Positions 35,266-44,325 of a DNA stretch of 64,000 bases are shown one piece after another. Source of the DNA: a bacterium D16-51 (GTDB lineage Bacteria; Bacillota; Clostridia; Lachnospirales; Lachnospiraceae). The notes under the pieces are model-generated. The model searched no databases. It saw only the letters and a program-made list of their open reading frames with translations, and had not been told where the DNA came from. Where the stretch lies: assembly GCA_003612285.1 (NCBI GenBank), contig RAYE01000009.1:46864-110863 (forward strand), written 5' to 3'. Positions within the stretch are counted from its first letter, which is position 1. Every line of letters begins with the position of its first letter. Both the position numbers and the translations under genes were made by a program.

Positions 35266-35715
35266 TTAAGCTTGACTAAACCATTCTTTATATACAGATA
35301 TGGTACTAGCATATGTAGATTGATTAGTAGCATAGAAATTTTTTTGATTAGTATCGTTTACTAATTTATAAATTTCTTGCTTATACAATTTTTCAAAACG
35401 AATCTTATCAATTTTCCCATCAATATATTTGCCACAAGCTTCTTCATAAGCATTTCGATACTGTTCCTCTGCTGTAAAGTAGGCTTGTTGAAGTATTGGA
35501 TTTTTAGGATCACGTTGCAATTCAACAGCATAATGAGTTATTTCTTTTGTAGCATCAGAGATAAGACTTCTAATTTGTGTTTCAAATGCCCCTTGTGCTG
35601 TTAGAGTTTGTATTGAAACCATATTGTTATATTTACTTGTAAGTTTTATATACATAAAAACATTAATGATTGATATGATAAGTGAGAAAATTGAAATAAT
35701 AATTGAAATATCCAT
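35266..35715 (-). CDS. membrane-anchored hypothetical protein
   Basis: A 149-residue protein with an N-terminal membrane helix (about residues 4-26) followed by a helical cytoplasmic domain (GAFETQIRSLISDATKEITH, DKIRFEKLYKQEIYKLVNDT). No family recognised. It is the outermost gene of the left cargo set and lies 2 bp after the 93-residue gene. Confidence 0.55.
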   Translation of the reverse strand: MDISIIISIFSLIISIINVFMYIKLTSKYNNMVSIQTLTAQGAFETQIRSLISDATKEITHYAVELQRDPKNPILQQAYFTAEEQYRNAYEEACGKYIDGKIDKIRFEKLYKQEIYKLVNDTNQKNFYATNQSTYASTISVYKEWFSQA

Positions 35716-35717
35716 AA

Positions 35718-35999
35718 TTACTCTCCTTTATTTTTTGAGGCTTGAACTTGTGAAATTAATTCACGTACTTGTCCCATAAGAGATAAAGTTTCAGTGTTAT
35801 CAAAAGCTTCACAAAATACCTGTAAATCTCCTACCTCAATTTCAATATATGAAAGTATTTCATTGATTTGTGAAAATGTTATTGGTCGTCCGTTTACTTG
35901 GCAACCAATAATGTCGTTTACAACTTTAATAATTGTACCTTTTGTTGGCTTTTGGATAAGCTCATTTGCCTTTTCATGTGCATATTCTTTAATTGTCAT
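35718..35999 (-). CDS. hypothetical small protein
   Basis: A 93-residue protein (MTIKEYAHEKANELIQKPTK, ITFSQINEILSYIEIEVGDL). ATG 35999 is chosen because GGAGAAC lies 8 bp upstream; a longer frame to 36023 exists. Probably co-transcribed with the XRE gene (spacing 5 bp) and the membrane protein. No function assigned. Confidence 0.55.
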   Translation of the reverse strand: MTIKEYAHEKANELIQKPTKGTIIKVVNDIIGCQVNGRPITFSQINEILSYIEIEVGDLQVFCEAFDNTETLSLMGQVRELISQVQASKNKGE

Positions 36000-36004
36000 A
36001 GTAT

Positions 36005-36583
36005 TTAGTTCTCCTTTCTCCATTGAAAACCATTGTTTTTCTTATCATATCCTTTTTCATCAACACTACTACTCGTAGCAGGCCAGTTGATTTTCCACTC
36101 AAAATACTCGTCCTCTGAAATCTCTCCGCTTTTCAACTGCTCTTTCCGTAGACACCACTCCCGCATGAAATCATTGACTAAACCATACTCTAACCACATA
36201 CCTACGGGGGCATGAGCAGGCCAGTCGTCATTGTCATAGTAACGCACCGACTTGTCATCAGAAGCGTTGCATTTGCCGGGATTACGGACAAGCTGAAATA
36301 AATGGATTGTGCTGCGGTCATCTTCATCAAGCCAAAGGAATGTGAGCATAATATCCTCGGCGCAACCGGGGGTAACGCCGATAAAATGGATATAATTGAC
36401 GTTCAATATCTTTGCCATTTCCATTAGAGTGTTGTTTTTGGGAACACGATAGCCGGATTCATACTGTGCGATACGAACATCAGCATTGCGTTCCTCATAT
36501 CCCAATTTCAAGCCTAGTTCACGCTGTGTCAAGCCCCGGAACGTGCGTATTCTCTTTATCCGTTCTCCTAATACCATAATCAT
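36005..36583 (-). CDS. XRE-family repressor of element 2
   Basis: A 192-residue regulator. HTH at about residues 5-65 (RIKRIRTFRGLTQRELGLKL, VRIAQYESGYRVPKNNTLME). The C-terminal half is acidic and Trp-rich (EISEDEYFEWKINWPATSSS), and resembles the repressor of element 3 (45615-46175) in layout, including the DVRIAQYE helix. Probably keeps xis-int silent. AAAGGAAA precedes the ATG. Confidence 0.82.
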   Translation of the reverse strand: MIMVLGERIKRIRTFRGLTQRELGLKLGYEERNADVRIAQYESGYRVPKNNTLMEMAKILNVNYIHFIGVTPGCAEDIMLTFLWLDEDDRSTIHLFQLVRNPGKCNASDDKSVRYYDNDDWPAHAPVGMWLEYGLVNDFMREWCLRKEQLKSGEISEDEYFEWKINWPATSSSVDEKGYDKKNNGFQWRKEN

Positions 36584-36599
36584 GTTTCCTTTCTGAAAA

Positions 36600-37106
36600 T
36601 TAGAATGATTGTTTTGAAATTATCATGTTACATCTGTTCCATAACTCGTCTTTATATGAAAATACATCTTTGTCAATCTTTCTTTCAACAAAGCCGACTT
36701 TTTCATAACATTGTTTCGCTGATGTGTTTTCATTGAAAACATTCAGTTGAACCGCTTTTGCGCCGGTTATCTGAAAAGCGTATTGCAGAGCAAGATTCAG
36801 CATTTCTTTTCCGTAACCTTTTCCACGTTTGGTTTTATCAACAATAACAAATTTAAGAAAACCAATATTGTCTGCTGTATTGACAGAATAACAGAAGAAG
36901 CCTACTGCCTGTCCGCTGTTTTCAGTTGCTACATAAGCGCTGTCCGTCCAGTCTGTTGCATTTTTCTCTAATAAATCATGGAAAGATTTTCGTGTCATGG
37001 GGTATGGCAAAAGATTTGCACACCAAAAAGCATGAGTTCTTTCGTCATCAATCCATTTTGATACATATTCGTAATCTTTGTTTGGTATATATGGTCGGAT
37101 TCTCAT
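36600..37106 (-). CDS. GNAT-family N-acetyltransferase (RimJ/RimL type)
   Basis: A 168-residue acetyl-CoA-dependent transferase. The acetyl-CoA loop is KTKRGKGYGKEML (about residues 91-103), followed by LNVFNENTSAKQCYEKVGFV. The substrate could be a protein N-terminus or a small molecule. It is cargo next to a second GNAT gene. Confidence 0.85.
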   Translation of the reverse strand: MRIRPYIPNKDYEYVSKWIDDERTHAFWCANLLPYPMTRKSFHDLLEKNATDWTDSAYVATENSGQAVGFFCYSVNTADNIGFLKFVIVDKTKRGKGYGKEMLNLALQYAFQITGAKAVQLNVFNENTSAKQCYEKVGFVERKIDKDVFSYKDELWNRCNMIISKQSF

Positions 37107-37144
37107 AAATGGAATGTCCTTTCTCCAATTTATTTATAAATTTG

Positions 37145-37618
37145 TTATAGGTAGCACACCATAATATATTCTTCTTCATTCTCCCTTACAATCTCAAAAC
37201 CAATCTTCAAATATATCTTTGCCGCATAATTGGCTTTTTGAACAGAAAGAGAAACCCGGCTGTACCCATGTGATTTAAGCAGGGTAAGAATTTCTTTCAT
37301 CATAGCCGTTCCAATGCCAAAGCCCCGATATTCTTTATAAAGAGAGATTGCCAAAGAGGGCGTTTCATCATCTATATGTCCGTAATCATTCATAATGCGA
37401 ACCCATACAGCCCCGACAATCTTACCGTCAACTTCTGCTACTAATCCGCAATCATCTTTGGATTTCCCGAAATGCTCAACATAAACCTGTAATTCGGAAG
37501 ATGTAATAATGGTTTTGGGTGGAGGTTCGATACCCTCTGGAACAAAAATTGCTTCATATAGAAAATTATCCAGTAACGGATATTCTTGTTTTTGTATTTT
37601 TCGTATCGTTACGTCCAT
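37145..37618 (-). CDS. GNAT-family N-acetyltransferase
   Basis: A 157-residue enzyme. The acetyl-CoA-binding motif is EYRGFGIGTAMMKEIL (about residues 92-107), followed by SLSVQKANYAAKIYLKIGFE. Substrate unknown. It is divergent from xis, and its start lies about 190 bp from the xis gene, so the two promoters may share regulation. Confidence 0.85.
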   Translation of the reverse strand: MDVTIRKIQKQEYPLLDNFLYEAIFVPEGIEPPPKTIITSSELQVYVEHFGKSKDDCGLVAEVDGKIVGAVWVRIMNDYGHIDDETPSLAISLYKEYRGFGIGTAMMKEILTLLKSHGYSRVSLSVQKANYAAKIYLKIGFEIVRENEEEYIMVCYL

Positions 37619-37736
37619 AGTTTACCTCTCAATTCTGTAATCTCTATATATTCTAGCATAATTCAGATAATACGGCAACAAAAACTTATCAGAAATGCTA
37701 AATTTAATAAAAAAGATAAGTTTAACAAATAAGCTA

Positions 37737-37765
37737 TTAACAATAACAGAAATGTTAAGTATAAT
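37737..37765 (+). promoter_or_regulatory. putative xis-int promoter of element 2
   Basis: TTAACA (37737-37742) and TATAAT (37760-37765) with 17-bp spacing, 48 bp before xis. Several short TTAAC/GTTAA half-sites overlap or flank it (for example AATGTTAAG and CTTAACAAAA), likely bound by the XRE repressor. Confidence 0.6.
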
Positions 37766-37812
37766 ACGAATACAGAACTTAACAAAAACGCTAAACAAAA
37801 GGAGGATATTGA

Positions 37813-38004
37813 ATGAAGAATGAACTATTTGTAACTGCCGGGGAGGTAGCGCAGGAGTTGGGTGTTTCCAAACCATTTGCTTACAAATTAGTACGACAGA
37901 TGAATGAGGAACTGGAAGAAAAAGGTTTTATTACAATCGCCGGACGTGTCAGCAGAAAATATTATGAAGAAAAATTCTACGGCATGGCGCAGACGGCAAA
38001 CTAA
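37813..38004 (+). CDS. excisionase-like HTH protein
   Basis: A 63-residue winged-HTH protein (VTAGEVAQELGVSKPFAYKL, VRQMNEELEEKGFITIAGRV). AAAGGAGG precedes the ATG. It lies 12 bp before the integrase gene and would bias the integrase toward excision. Similar to 29652 and 46512. Confidence 0.85.
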   Translation: MKNELFVTAGEVAQELGVSKPFAYKLVRQMNEELEEKGFITIAGRVSRKYYEEKFYGMAQTAN

Positions 38005-38016
38005 GGAGGACGGATT

Positions 38017-39102
38017 ATGGCGGCATATAAAGATGAACAGCGTGGAACATGGTATGTATCGTTCCATTACTATGACTGGACGGGTAAGAACTGTCGGAAA
38101 GTCAAGAGAGGTTTTAAAACCAAAAGAGAAGCTACGGAGTGGGAACATCATTTCCGCATGAAAGAAGCGGCTGACTTGGATATGACTTTCGGGGAATTTG
38201 TGCAGGCGTACACAAGGGATATGAAGCCGAAGCTGAAGCACAATACTTGGTTGACAAAGGAGCATATCTTGCGAACAAAATTGTTGCCGTACTTTGAGAA
38301 TAAGAAAATGTGTGATATTCGTGCAAAAGATATTATCCAGTGGCAGAATGAGCAGATTTCCTATCGTGATGAAAAGGGAAAGCCCTATGCGCCGACTTAT
38401 CTGAAAACTCTGCAATCCGAATTGAGCGCATTATTTAACCATGCGGTACGGTTCTACGAATTAAAGAGCAATCCTGTTGTTAAAGCCGGGCCTCTTGGAA
38501 AAGGGAAAGCGGAGGAAATGCTTTTTTGGACGAAAGAAGAATATCTGAAATTTATCGAAGCAGTAAAGGATAAGCCATATTCCTATCAAGCATTTCAAAT
38601 TTTATACTGGTGCGGCTTGCGTGTTGGCGAACTTTTAGCACTCACTCCGCAGGATATTGATTTTGATAACAAGGTCATTCGGATAACAAAATCTTATCAG
38701 CGGTTAGAGGGAAAAGATGTGATAACAGACCCCAAAACACCGAAAAGCAAGCGCAATATCAGTATGCCGGACTTTTTGTGTGAGGAATTAAAAGAGTATA
38801 TCGGCAGGCTGTACGGGCTTCTCCCGACTGACCGTATCTTTCATCTGACAAAAAGTTTCCTGCACCATGAAATGACGAGAGGGGCAGGGAAAGCAGGCGT
38901 AAAGCATATTAGAATCCACGATTTAAGGCATTCGCATGTTTCGTTGTTAATCAGCATGGGATTTTCAGCGGTATCAATCGGGAACAGGGTAGGGCATGAA
39001 AGTGTGGATATTACGTTTCGATATGCTCATATGTTCCCGACAGAACAGATACAAATGGCAGAGTTGTTGAACGCAGAGTTTAAGGAGGGTACAGAAGAAT
39101 GA
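38017..39102 (+). CDS. tyrosine integrase of element 2
   Basis: A 361-residue recombinase with the Tn916-type layout: arm-binding domain (WYVSFHYYDWTGKNCRKVKR), core-binding domain, and catalytic domain with CGLRVGELLAL (Arg), HDLRHSHVSLL (His, Arg) and VGHESVDITFRYAHMFP (His, nucleophile Tyr). It differs clearly from the other two integrases in the arm domain, matching its different GATACC arm repeats. It overlaps the next gene by 4 bp. Confidence 0.93.
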   Translation: MAAYKDEQRGTWYVSFHYYDWTGKNCRKVKRGFKTKREATEWEHHFRMKEAADLDMTFGEFVQAYTRDMKPKLKHNTWLTKEHILRTKLLPYFENKKMCDIRAKDIIQWQNEQISYRDEKGKPYAPTYLKTLQSELSALFNHAVRFYELKSNPVVKAGPLGKGKAEEMLFWTKEEYLKFIEAVKDKPYSYQAFQILYWCGLRVGELLALTPQDIDFDNKVIRITKSYQRLEGKDVITDPKTPKSKRNISMPDFLCEELKEYIGRLYGLLPTDRIFHLTKSFLHHEMTRGAGKAGVKHIRIHDLRHSHVSLLISMGFSAVSIGNRVGHESVDITFRYAHMFPTEQIQMAELLNAEFKEGTEE

Positions 39103-39488
39103 GCGGCACACACAAATATCCAACAATCAGTTTTCGCATTTCTCCCAGAGAGCGGGAAGAAATCGAAGCAAAGATTTTTGCAAGCGGCATGAAAAAGAAA
39201 GATTATTTTGTTCGTTCCTGTATTTACAATCATGTATGCGTGGTAGGGAAGAAAGAAACGGTGTATCAGATTGTGGAAAAATTACAGGAAATGCAGAACC
39301 GTATGGAAGAACTGGCAGGGCAGATAAAAGGCGAAAAGCCGGAGGTCACTACCGAAGAAATCAGAGAGTTACAGACGTCTTATGAGGATATGTTGAAAGC
39401 AATTCTTTGGATGTTGGACGGAGCAAAATATCTGTGGCAGGGTAACACCAACGGAGAAGAAAAAAGCCCCGACAGCGGCAACTGTTAG
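39099..39488 (+). CDS. ribbon-helix-helix mobilization protein (MobC-like)
   Basis: A 129-residue protein. The N-terminal part (YPTISFRISPREREEIEAKI, SGMKKKDYFVRSC) is a ribbon-helix-helix DNA-binding fold as in relaxosome accessory proteins, and the rest is a helical region. Position between int and the RepA-like ATPase is the same in element 3 (47795). It probably binds oriT. Confidence 0.72.
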   Translation: MSGTHKYPTISFRISPREREEIEAKIFASGMKKKDYFVRSCIYNHVCVVGKKETVYQIVEKLQEMQNRMEELAGQIKGEKPEVTTEEIRELQTSYEDMLKAILWMLDGAKYLWQGNTNGEEKSPDSGNC

Positions 39489-39587
39489 GGCTGTGATAAC
39501 TGGAAAACCTCTGTTATCAATATCCATAATACAAGTATAGCAGAGGTTTCTTCCAGTGACAACGATTTTTCAGAAATGGAGGGCATT

Positions 39588-40565
39588 ATGGAAGAAACAA
39601 AAACAGAATTACAGTTGATTAAATTGTCAGAGATACAGTCGCAGGAAGTTTCCTGGCTGTGGTTTCCGTTTATTCCTTATGGCAAGCTGACAATCGTACA
39701 AGGCGATCCGGGCGATGGAAAGACAACATTTATTCTGAACATAGCGGCGAAGCTGTCTAAGGGAGAAAATTTAGACGGAGGAATGAATTTTACAGAGTCT
39801 TTGAATGTCATCTATCAGAGTGCGGAGGACGGGCTTGCCGATACGGTAAAGCCCCGGTTAGAGCAGGCAGGGGCAGACTGTGAGAAAATCTCGGTCATTG
39901 ACGAAAAGATAAAATCACTTTCTATGATAGATGAACGGTTGGAGCAGGCTGTTATAAAGACAGGCGCAAAGCTGTTGATTTTAGACCCGATACAAGCCTA
40001 TTTGGGCGGCAGTATGGATATGAACCGGGCAAACGAAGCAAGGGACATGACGAAGAAATTAGCGGCACTGGCAGAGAAATACCAGTGTGCGATTGTCCTT
40101 GTCGGGCATATGAACAAGGCGGCAGGAAATAAGGCGGCATACCGGGGCATGGGTTCGATTGATTTTTTTGCAGTCGCTAGAAGCGTTCTCTTAGTCGGCA
40201 GGGTAGAGGGAGAAGAAAATATAAGGGCTGTGGTGCAGATTAAAAATAACCTTGCGGCGTTCGGACACCCGAAAGCATTTGCACTGTCAGAGGACGGTTT
40301 TGAGTGGCTAGGGGATTATGAGATTACCGCTGATGAAGTCTTAGGCGGCATTGCCCCGAAAGCAAATAAAATGGAGCAGGCTAAGCGTCTGCTCCGGGAA
40401 CTGGCAGAAACAAACAACGCCATACAGAGCAATGAGATTTTCAATTTAGCGGACGAACAGGGCATATCGAAGCGGACACTGGAAAACGCAAAGAAAGAGT
40501 TAGGCATCCGGGCAAAGCGGATAAACAACACATGGTATTGGGAACTGGATAAAATCAGACAGTGA
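39588..40565 (+). CDS. RepA-like RecA-fold ATPase
   Basis: A 325-residue ATPase of the RSF1010 RepA type. Walker A VQGDPGDGKTTFI (about residues 36-48), Walker B LLILDPIQAYLGG (about 127-139), VLVGHMNKAAGNKAAYRGMG, then a C-terminal helical DNA-binding part (DEQGISKRTLENAKKELGIR). ATG 39588 is chosen because GGAGGG precedes it by 5 bp. It could unwind DNA during element replication or mobilization. The counterpart in element 3 is only distantly similar. Confidence 0.85.
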   Translation: MEETKTELQLIKLSEIQSQEVSWLWFPFIPYGKLTIVQGDPGDGKTTFILNIAAKLSKGENLDGGMNFTESLNVIYQSAEDGLADTVKPRLEQAGADCEKISVIDEKIKSLSMIDERLEQAVIKTGAKLLILDPIQAYLGGSMDMNRANEARDMTKKLAALAEKYQCAIVLVGHMNKAAGNKAAYRGMGSIDFFAVARSVLLVGRVEGEENIRAVVQIKNNLAAFGHPKAFALSEDGFEWLGDYEITADEVLGGIAPKANKMEQAKRLLRELAETNNAIQSNEIFNLADEQGISKRTLENAKKELGIRAKRINNTWYWELDKIRQ

Positions 40566-40782
40566 CGGACAGGCAAGGTAACAGCGCAACAATGCAGGGT
40601 ATTAGAATTTTGCAATCTTGGAATTGCGTTCTTGAAGATTGCAAGGTTGCAAAAATTATAAACATTGCAATGTTGCGCTGTTGGGAGAAAGCCGGAAAGC
40701 GGCGGTATCAAGGCGGCGAAAAGCCGCCCCGTCCGTAAGGACGGAAAAGCCCCCTGCAGGGCGCAAAACCTGCTTGCAGGTT

Positions 40783-40850
40783 GCATTTTTGATAGGCTTG
40801 CCTGTCAAAAGTGCTTTTGCGTTACTTACTTTCGCAGAAAGTAACAAAGG
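40783..40850 (+). other. putative origin of transfer of element 2
   Basis: Within the 340 bp before the relaxase: a near-palindrome TTTGATAGGC/GCCTGTCAAA, then AAGTGCTTTTGCGTTACTT and a second inverted repeat ending GAAAGTAACAAAG. The same order of motifs occurs before the relaxase of element 3 (49291-49360), although the flanking DNA differs. The remaining 40566-40782 has several GC-rich hairpins and no gene. Confidence 0.55.
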
Positions 40851-40902
40851 CTATGCGCCGTATCCGGCGCTTATTACCCGATAAGGGAGAAAGGAAAATT
40901 TA

Positions 40903-42273
40903 TTGAAGCGGACAATCAGCGTTATGACAGGGAAAGGCTCTGTCAATCACAACAGTAGAAAATTCCATGCAAAGAACACTGACCCGGAGCGGAGCTGTCT
41001 GAATGTGGAATACTGCAACGAAAATATCAAAGACGTATACCACGAACTATTTAATGAAGCACTCGCCCGGTACAATGAGAAGCAGACAAGAAATGACCGC
41101 ATAATTGATGATTATTATGAGAAAATCTGTTCCGGCAAACAGGAGAAGCCATTTCATGAGATTATTTTGCAGATAGGCAACAAGGACGATATGGGGGCAA
41201 AGACAGAGGACGGACAGCTTGCTGCAAAAATATTTGATGAATATATGCAGGACTTTCAGCGCCGCAATCCTACACTAAGGGTATTTTCGGCACATCTCCA
41301 TATGGACGAAGCCACGCCACATCTGCATATAGATTTTATACCCTATACGACTGGAAGCAAGAGAGGGCTTGAAACAAGGGTATCGTTAAAAAAGGCACTT
41401 GCGGAACTTGGATTTAAGGGCGGCACAAGGAGCGAAACGGAACGCAACCAGTGGGTAGCGGCAGAGAAAGAACGGCTTGCGGAGATTATGTTACGGCATG
41501 GCATTGAATGGGAGAAAAAGGGTACACATGAGAAGCATTTATCGGTTTTGGATTTTGAGAAAAAGGAGCGTGCAAAAGAAGTTGCCGAACTGAAACAGAC
41601 AATTTCCGGCAGTAAAGAGGAATTATCCGATATTCTTCATCAGCAGATAGCGGCAGGACAGGAAACGGAGCAGATACGGAAAGAGGGCGAAGCGATCCGG
41701 CAGGAAGTGTCGGAACTTTCCGCTATAAATTATCTGTTGAAAGAGCAGACGGAAACACTGACAGGGGATAAAGAAAAGTTGTTGTCTGAAAATGAGAAAT
41801 TGGAGAAACAGCAGAAAAAGTTACAGCAGGAAATCAACAAAATGGTACAGTCAAAGGAAGTCATGGAGCGCAATATACACGCCTATGATGAAGATGTGAA
41901 ATGGCAGTTGGCAGAACCGGGGGCGTTGATGAGCGCAAAGAATTATCGGGATAAAAAAGCACTTCCGCTTGTGGAGAAATTTAAAGAGGTTGTTAAAAAT
42001 GTAACTATCAAATGCGTACAGCTTGCGGAGCAGAGCAGGAAGCTGACCGCCAAAGTGGACGGACAACAAGTGCAGATTAGCCGCTTGACAGATAAGGTCA
42101 TGGAGCAGAGCAACATCATAGACCGATTGCAGGAAAAAGCGTCTGATTTGGGGCGTTTGGAGCGTCATTTCGGCAGGGAACAGGTACAGTCGATAGTAGA
42201 ACGGTCAAAGGCATTGGAACAGGCAGAAAGGGCAAAAAAACGCCCGAAACGTGCCTTTGAAATGAGCCGATAG
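40903..42273 (+). CDS. MobV-type relaxase (Mob/Pre family)
   Basis: A 456-residue relaxase. The family motifs are visible: SVNHNSRKFHAKNTDPER, QIGNKDDMG, and the metal-binding HLHMDEATPHLHIDF (about residues 130-144). From about residue 220 the protein is a long coiled coil (QIRKEGEAIRQEVSELS, KLLSENEKLEKQQKKLQQEI). The start is TTG 40903 with GGGAGAAAGGA upstream. It would nick oriT and pilot the strand into a recipient. The coiled-coil half is about 90% identical to the element 3 protein, while the catalytic half is more diverged. Confidence 0.9.
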   Translation: MKRTISVMTGKGSVNHNSRKFHAKNTDPERSCLNVEYCNENIKDVYHELFNEALARYNEKQTRNDRIIDDYYEKICSGKQEKPFHEIILQIGNKDDMGAKTEDGQLAAKIFDEYMQDFQRRNPTLRVFSAHLHMDEATPHLHIDFIPYTTGSKRGLETRVSLKKALAELGFKGGTRSETERNQWVAAEKERLAEIMLRHGIEWEKKGTHEKHLSVLDFEKKERAKEVAELKQTISGSKEELSDILHQQIAAGQETEQIRKEGEAIRQEVSELSAINYLLKEQTETLTGDKEKLLSENEKLEKQQKKLQQEINKMVQSKEVMERNIHAYDEDVKWQLAEPGALMSAKNYRDKKALPLVEKFKEVVKNVTIKCVQLAEQSRKLTAKVDGQQVQISRLTDKVMEQSNIIDRLQEKASDLGRLERHFGREQVQSIVERSKALEQAERAKKRPKRAFEMSR

Positions 42274-42292
42274 GAAAGGGGATTGATAGGAT

Positions 42293-42604
42293 ATGACGGA
42301 TATGGAGAAGAAAGTTATGATACGGCTGTGCGCTAAAATCGTAGCAGATACAGACCTTTACGAAACGGACAAAGAAGTGCAAAATCTGATAGACTGGGTA
42401 TGCCTTTCGGAGCAGATAAAGGAAAACAACAATACAATCCGCAATCTGACCGGGGAATATAAAAAGATAGAGCCGGATTGCCGGGAGGGAGTACGGGCGC
42501 AGTTGGAGCGCATGAAAGAACTCTGCAAAGAGCGCAACAGTCTGTATGAGAAACAGAACGATTTGAAAGGGCAGAAACAGAAGATAGAGAGAGCATTGGA
42601 GTGA
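42293..42604 (+). CDS. small conserved mobilization-associated protein (DUF3847-like)
   Basis: A 103-residue helical, charged protein (VQNLIDWVCLSEQIKENNNT, RAQLERMKELCKERNSLYEK). It directly follows the relaxase (19 bp) and is nearly identical to the 104-residue gene at 50831. The family DUF3847 occurs after relaxases in Firmicute elements; function unknown. Confidence 0.65.
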   Translation: MTDMEKKVMIRLCAKIVADTDLYETDKEVQNLIDWVCLSEQIKENNNTIRNLTGEYKKIEPDCREGVRAQLERMKELCKERNSLYEKQNDLKGQKQKIERALE

Positions 42605-42609
42605 TAAAA

Positions 42610-43262
42610 AATGTGGGGCGTGGCGGTTGTCATGCCCTGTATTTATAGTGGCAGATACAGAGAGAAAGTGATATAATTGGAAGCATGATTAAAGATATGG
42701 GAGATGAAACGGCATGGAAATAAATGTAGAGGATAATTTTAAGCTATTATTTGACAAAAATAATAATACGGCATACAAAGCATTACAGATATTGCAAAAA
42801 GAATGTGAGGAATCTGACAAGGTATATTGTTATATGGATAAGTTAGCTGATATGATTGATAATGATAATTCTTACATTCGGACAAGAGGGCTTACGCTGA
42901 TTGCCTACAACGCTAAATGGGATAAAGATAATAAAATTGATGAAATCATAGACGAATATTTGAAGCATATAGAAGATGTTAAGCCGATAACCGCAAGACA
43001 GTGTATAAAATTACTGCCTATGATTGCAAAGGGGAAGCCGGAATTAAAAGAAGATATTGTTACGGCACTACAAAAAGCGGATATATCTATTTATGTAGAC
43101 AGTATGCAGTCGTTGGTTTATAAAGATATTCAAAACTCTTTAGCGGAAATAGAAAAGTTATAAATTTATTGGGATCTTAGGGAGTGTTGGGAGTAGCGGT
43201 GGCTATGCCCTATATTTTTGTGGTAAATGTAGAAAGGGAGTGGTATAATCAAATCTGTAAAT
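42610..43262 (+). repeat. duplicated cargo leader (two copies)
   Basis: About 75 bp at 42614-42685 and again at 43184-43250 share GTGGGGCGTGGCGG/GTTGGGAGTAGCGG, ATGCCCT[G/A]TATTT and a TATAAT box, each shortly before a cargo gene (42714 and 43350). They look like copied promoter modules. Confidence 0.5.
42714..43163 (+). CDS. HEAT-repeat-like cargo protein
   Basis: A 149-residue all-helical protein. The sequence reads as successive helix pairs (AYKALQILQKECEESDKVYC, YMDKLADMIDNDNSYIRTRG, ITARQCIKLLPMIAKGKPEL) like HEAT/DNA-alkylation-repeat folds. Such standalone proteins occur in resistance cassettes and may bind proteins. Exact function not assigned. Confidence 0.6.
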   Translation: MEINVEDNFKLLFDKNNNTAYKALQILQKECEESDKVYCYMDKLADMIDNDNSYIRTRGLTLIAYNAKWDKDNKIDEIIDEYLKHIEDVKPITARQCIKLLPMIAKGKPELKEDIVTALQKADISIYVDSMQSLVYKDIQNSLAEIEKL

Positions 43263-43349
43263 TTAGGTTGGGAGGTAAAAAAGTGAAACGCTGCATTGTA
43301 GTAACCGATATAGTCGCAAAATAACTATCAGAGCATGGAGGATTTTAAA

Positions 43350-43979
43350 ATGACTATATCGGAGAATAAAATTTATCCCCGGACAGGTGATACTCAAACA
43401 GTTTATTTGAAAAACGTGATTACCAGTGACAGAATTAAAATTGGCGATTATACAATGTACAATGATTTTGTGCATGACCCACGGGAATTTGAAAAGAATA
43501 ATGTATTGTATCATTATCCTGTCAATGGAGATCAGTTACAAATTGGCAAGTTCTGTTCTATTGCTTGTGGAGCAAAATTTTTGTTTACCAGTGCAAATCA
43601 TACGATGTCATCACTTTCAACATATCCATTTCCAATATTTTTTGAGGAATGGGGGTTGGATATAAAGGAGATTATAAGCGCATGGGATAACAAAGGCGAT
43701 ATTGTAATTGGTAATGATGTTTGGATTGGCTTTGAAGCGGTTATTCTATCTGGTGTCACGATTGGAGATGGAGCGATTATTGGTACACGAGCAGTTGTTA
43801 CAAAAGATGTACCGCCTTATACAGTTGTCGGAGGTGTTCCGGCAAAACCGATACGAAAACGGTTTTCGGACGATGTGATTTCTGAATTATTGAAACTCCG
43901 TTGGTGGGAATGGTCTGAAAACAGGATTAAGAAAAACATCGCAGCGATTCAATCAGGTCGAATTGAGGATTTGGAATAA
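43350..43979 (+). CDS. Vat/CatB-family xenobiotic O-acetyltransferase
   Basis: A 209-residue left-handed beta-helix acetyltransferase. Hexapeptide repeats appear in [20 protein letters not shown] (with the catalytic His of SANHTM), [39 protein letters not shown] and [16 protein letters not shown]. This family inactivates streptogramin A or chloramphenicol, but close non-resistance relatives exist, so drug specificity is unproven. ATG 43350 has GGAGG 8 bp upstream; the frame remains open upstream to GTG 43284. A terminator follows at 44111-44150. Confidence 0.78.
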   Translation: MTISENKIYPRTGDTQTVYLKNVITSDRIKIGDYTMYNDFVHDPREFEKNNVLYHYPVNGDQLQIGKFCSIACGAKFLFTSANHTMSSLSTYPFPIFFEEWGLDIKEIISAWDNKGDIVIGNDVWIGFEAVILSGVTIGDGAIIGTRAVVTKDVPPYTVVGGVPAKPIRKRFSDDVISELLKLRWWEWSENRIKKNIAAIQSGRIEDLE

Positions 43980-44065
43980 CTGGCAACCTTTGTGCGGAAA
44001 TATAGTTTTCTATAACTTACTGTCTATAAAAAAGATAGAAGTTTTTTCCTTAGTGATGATTTGAA

Positions 44066-44083
44066 CATGGTGCTAGCACCATG
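44066..44083. repeat. 18-bp palindrome, copy 1
   Basis: CATGGTGCTAGCACCATG, a perfect palindrome. Further copies: 44931-44948, 53368-53385, and an extended variant at 55458-55507. In elements 2 and 3 the copies bracket cargo modules. Confidence 0.8.
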
Positions 44084-44110
44084 TAAGATAATGCAGATAA
44101 GGGAAATAGT

Positions 44111-44150
44111 AATGTGGTAGTTTGCAATATCAAGCAGATTGCCACATTTT
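44111..44150 (+). terminator. terminator after the Vat/CatB-type gene
   Basis: AATGTGG and CCACATTTTT enclose an internal GCAAT/ATTGC pairing; the structure ends in five T residues. Confidence 0.65.
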
Positions 44151-44189
44151 TATGGAAAAATAGGCGGTTGTGTGGTAATATATAGGAGC

Positions 44190-44325
44190 AAAGATAAAAA
44201 CACAACGCAAGTCAAACTTGTAGAACTGGTAGGTAGTCCAGTCGCACCATTTGGGTGTAAGTAGCCCTCCCTCCTTAGGGTCGTCCGTTCTTTGTTCATT
44301 ACAATTATTTTAAGGAGGAATTGTC
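44190..44325 (+). promoter_or_regulatory. probable yjdF-type riboswitch leader
   Basis: The 130 nt before yjdF fold into several short stems: ACTGG/CCAGT, CACC/GGGTG and CCCT/AGGG, separated by GTAGGTAGT and GTAAGTAGC. They end in the ribosome binding site AAGGAGG. yjdF genes in Firmicutes are commonly preceded by the yjdF-motif RNA, which responds to azaaromatic compounds. The match is by context and visible folding, not by model search. Confidence 0.55.

Noticed and set aside
43284..43349. Regulatory leader peptide before the Vat/CatB-type gene
   Set aside because: GTG 43284 with GGGAGG upstream is in frame with the enzyme and has no stop before it, so it is an alternative start and not a separate leader peptide.
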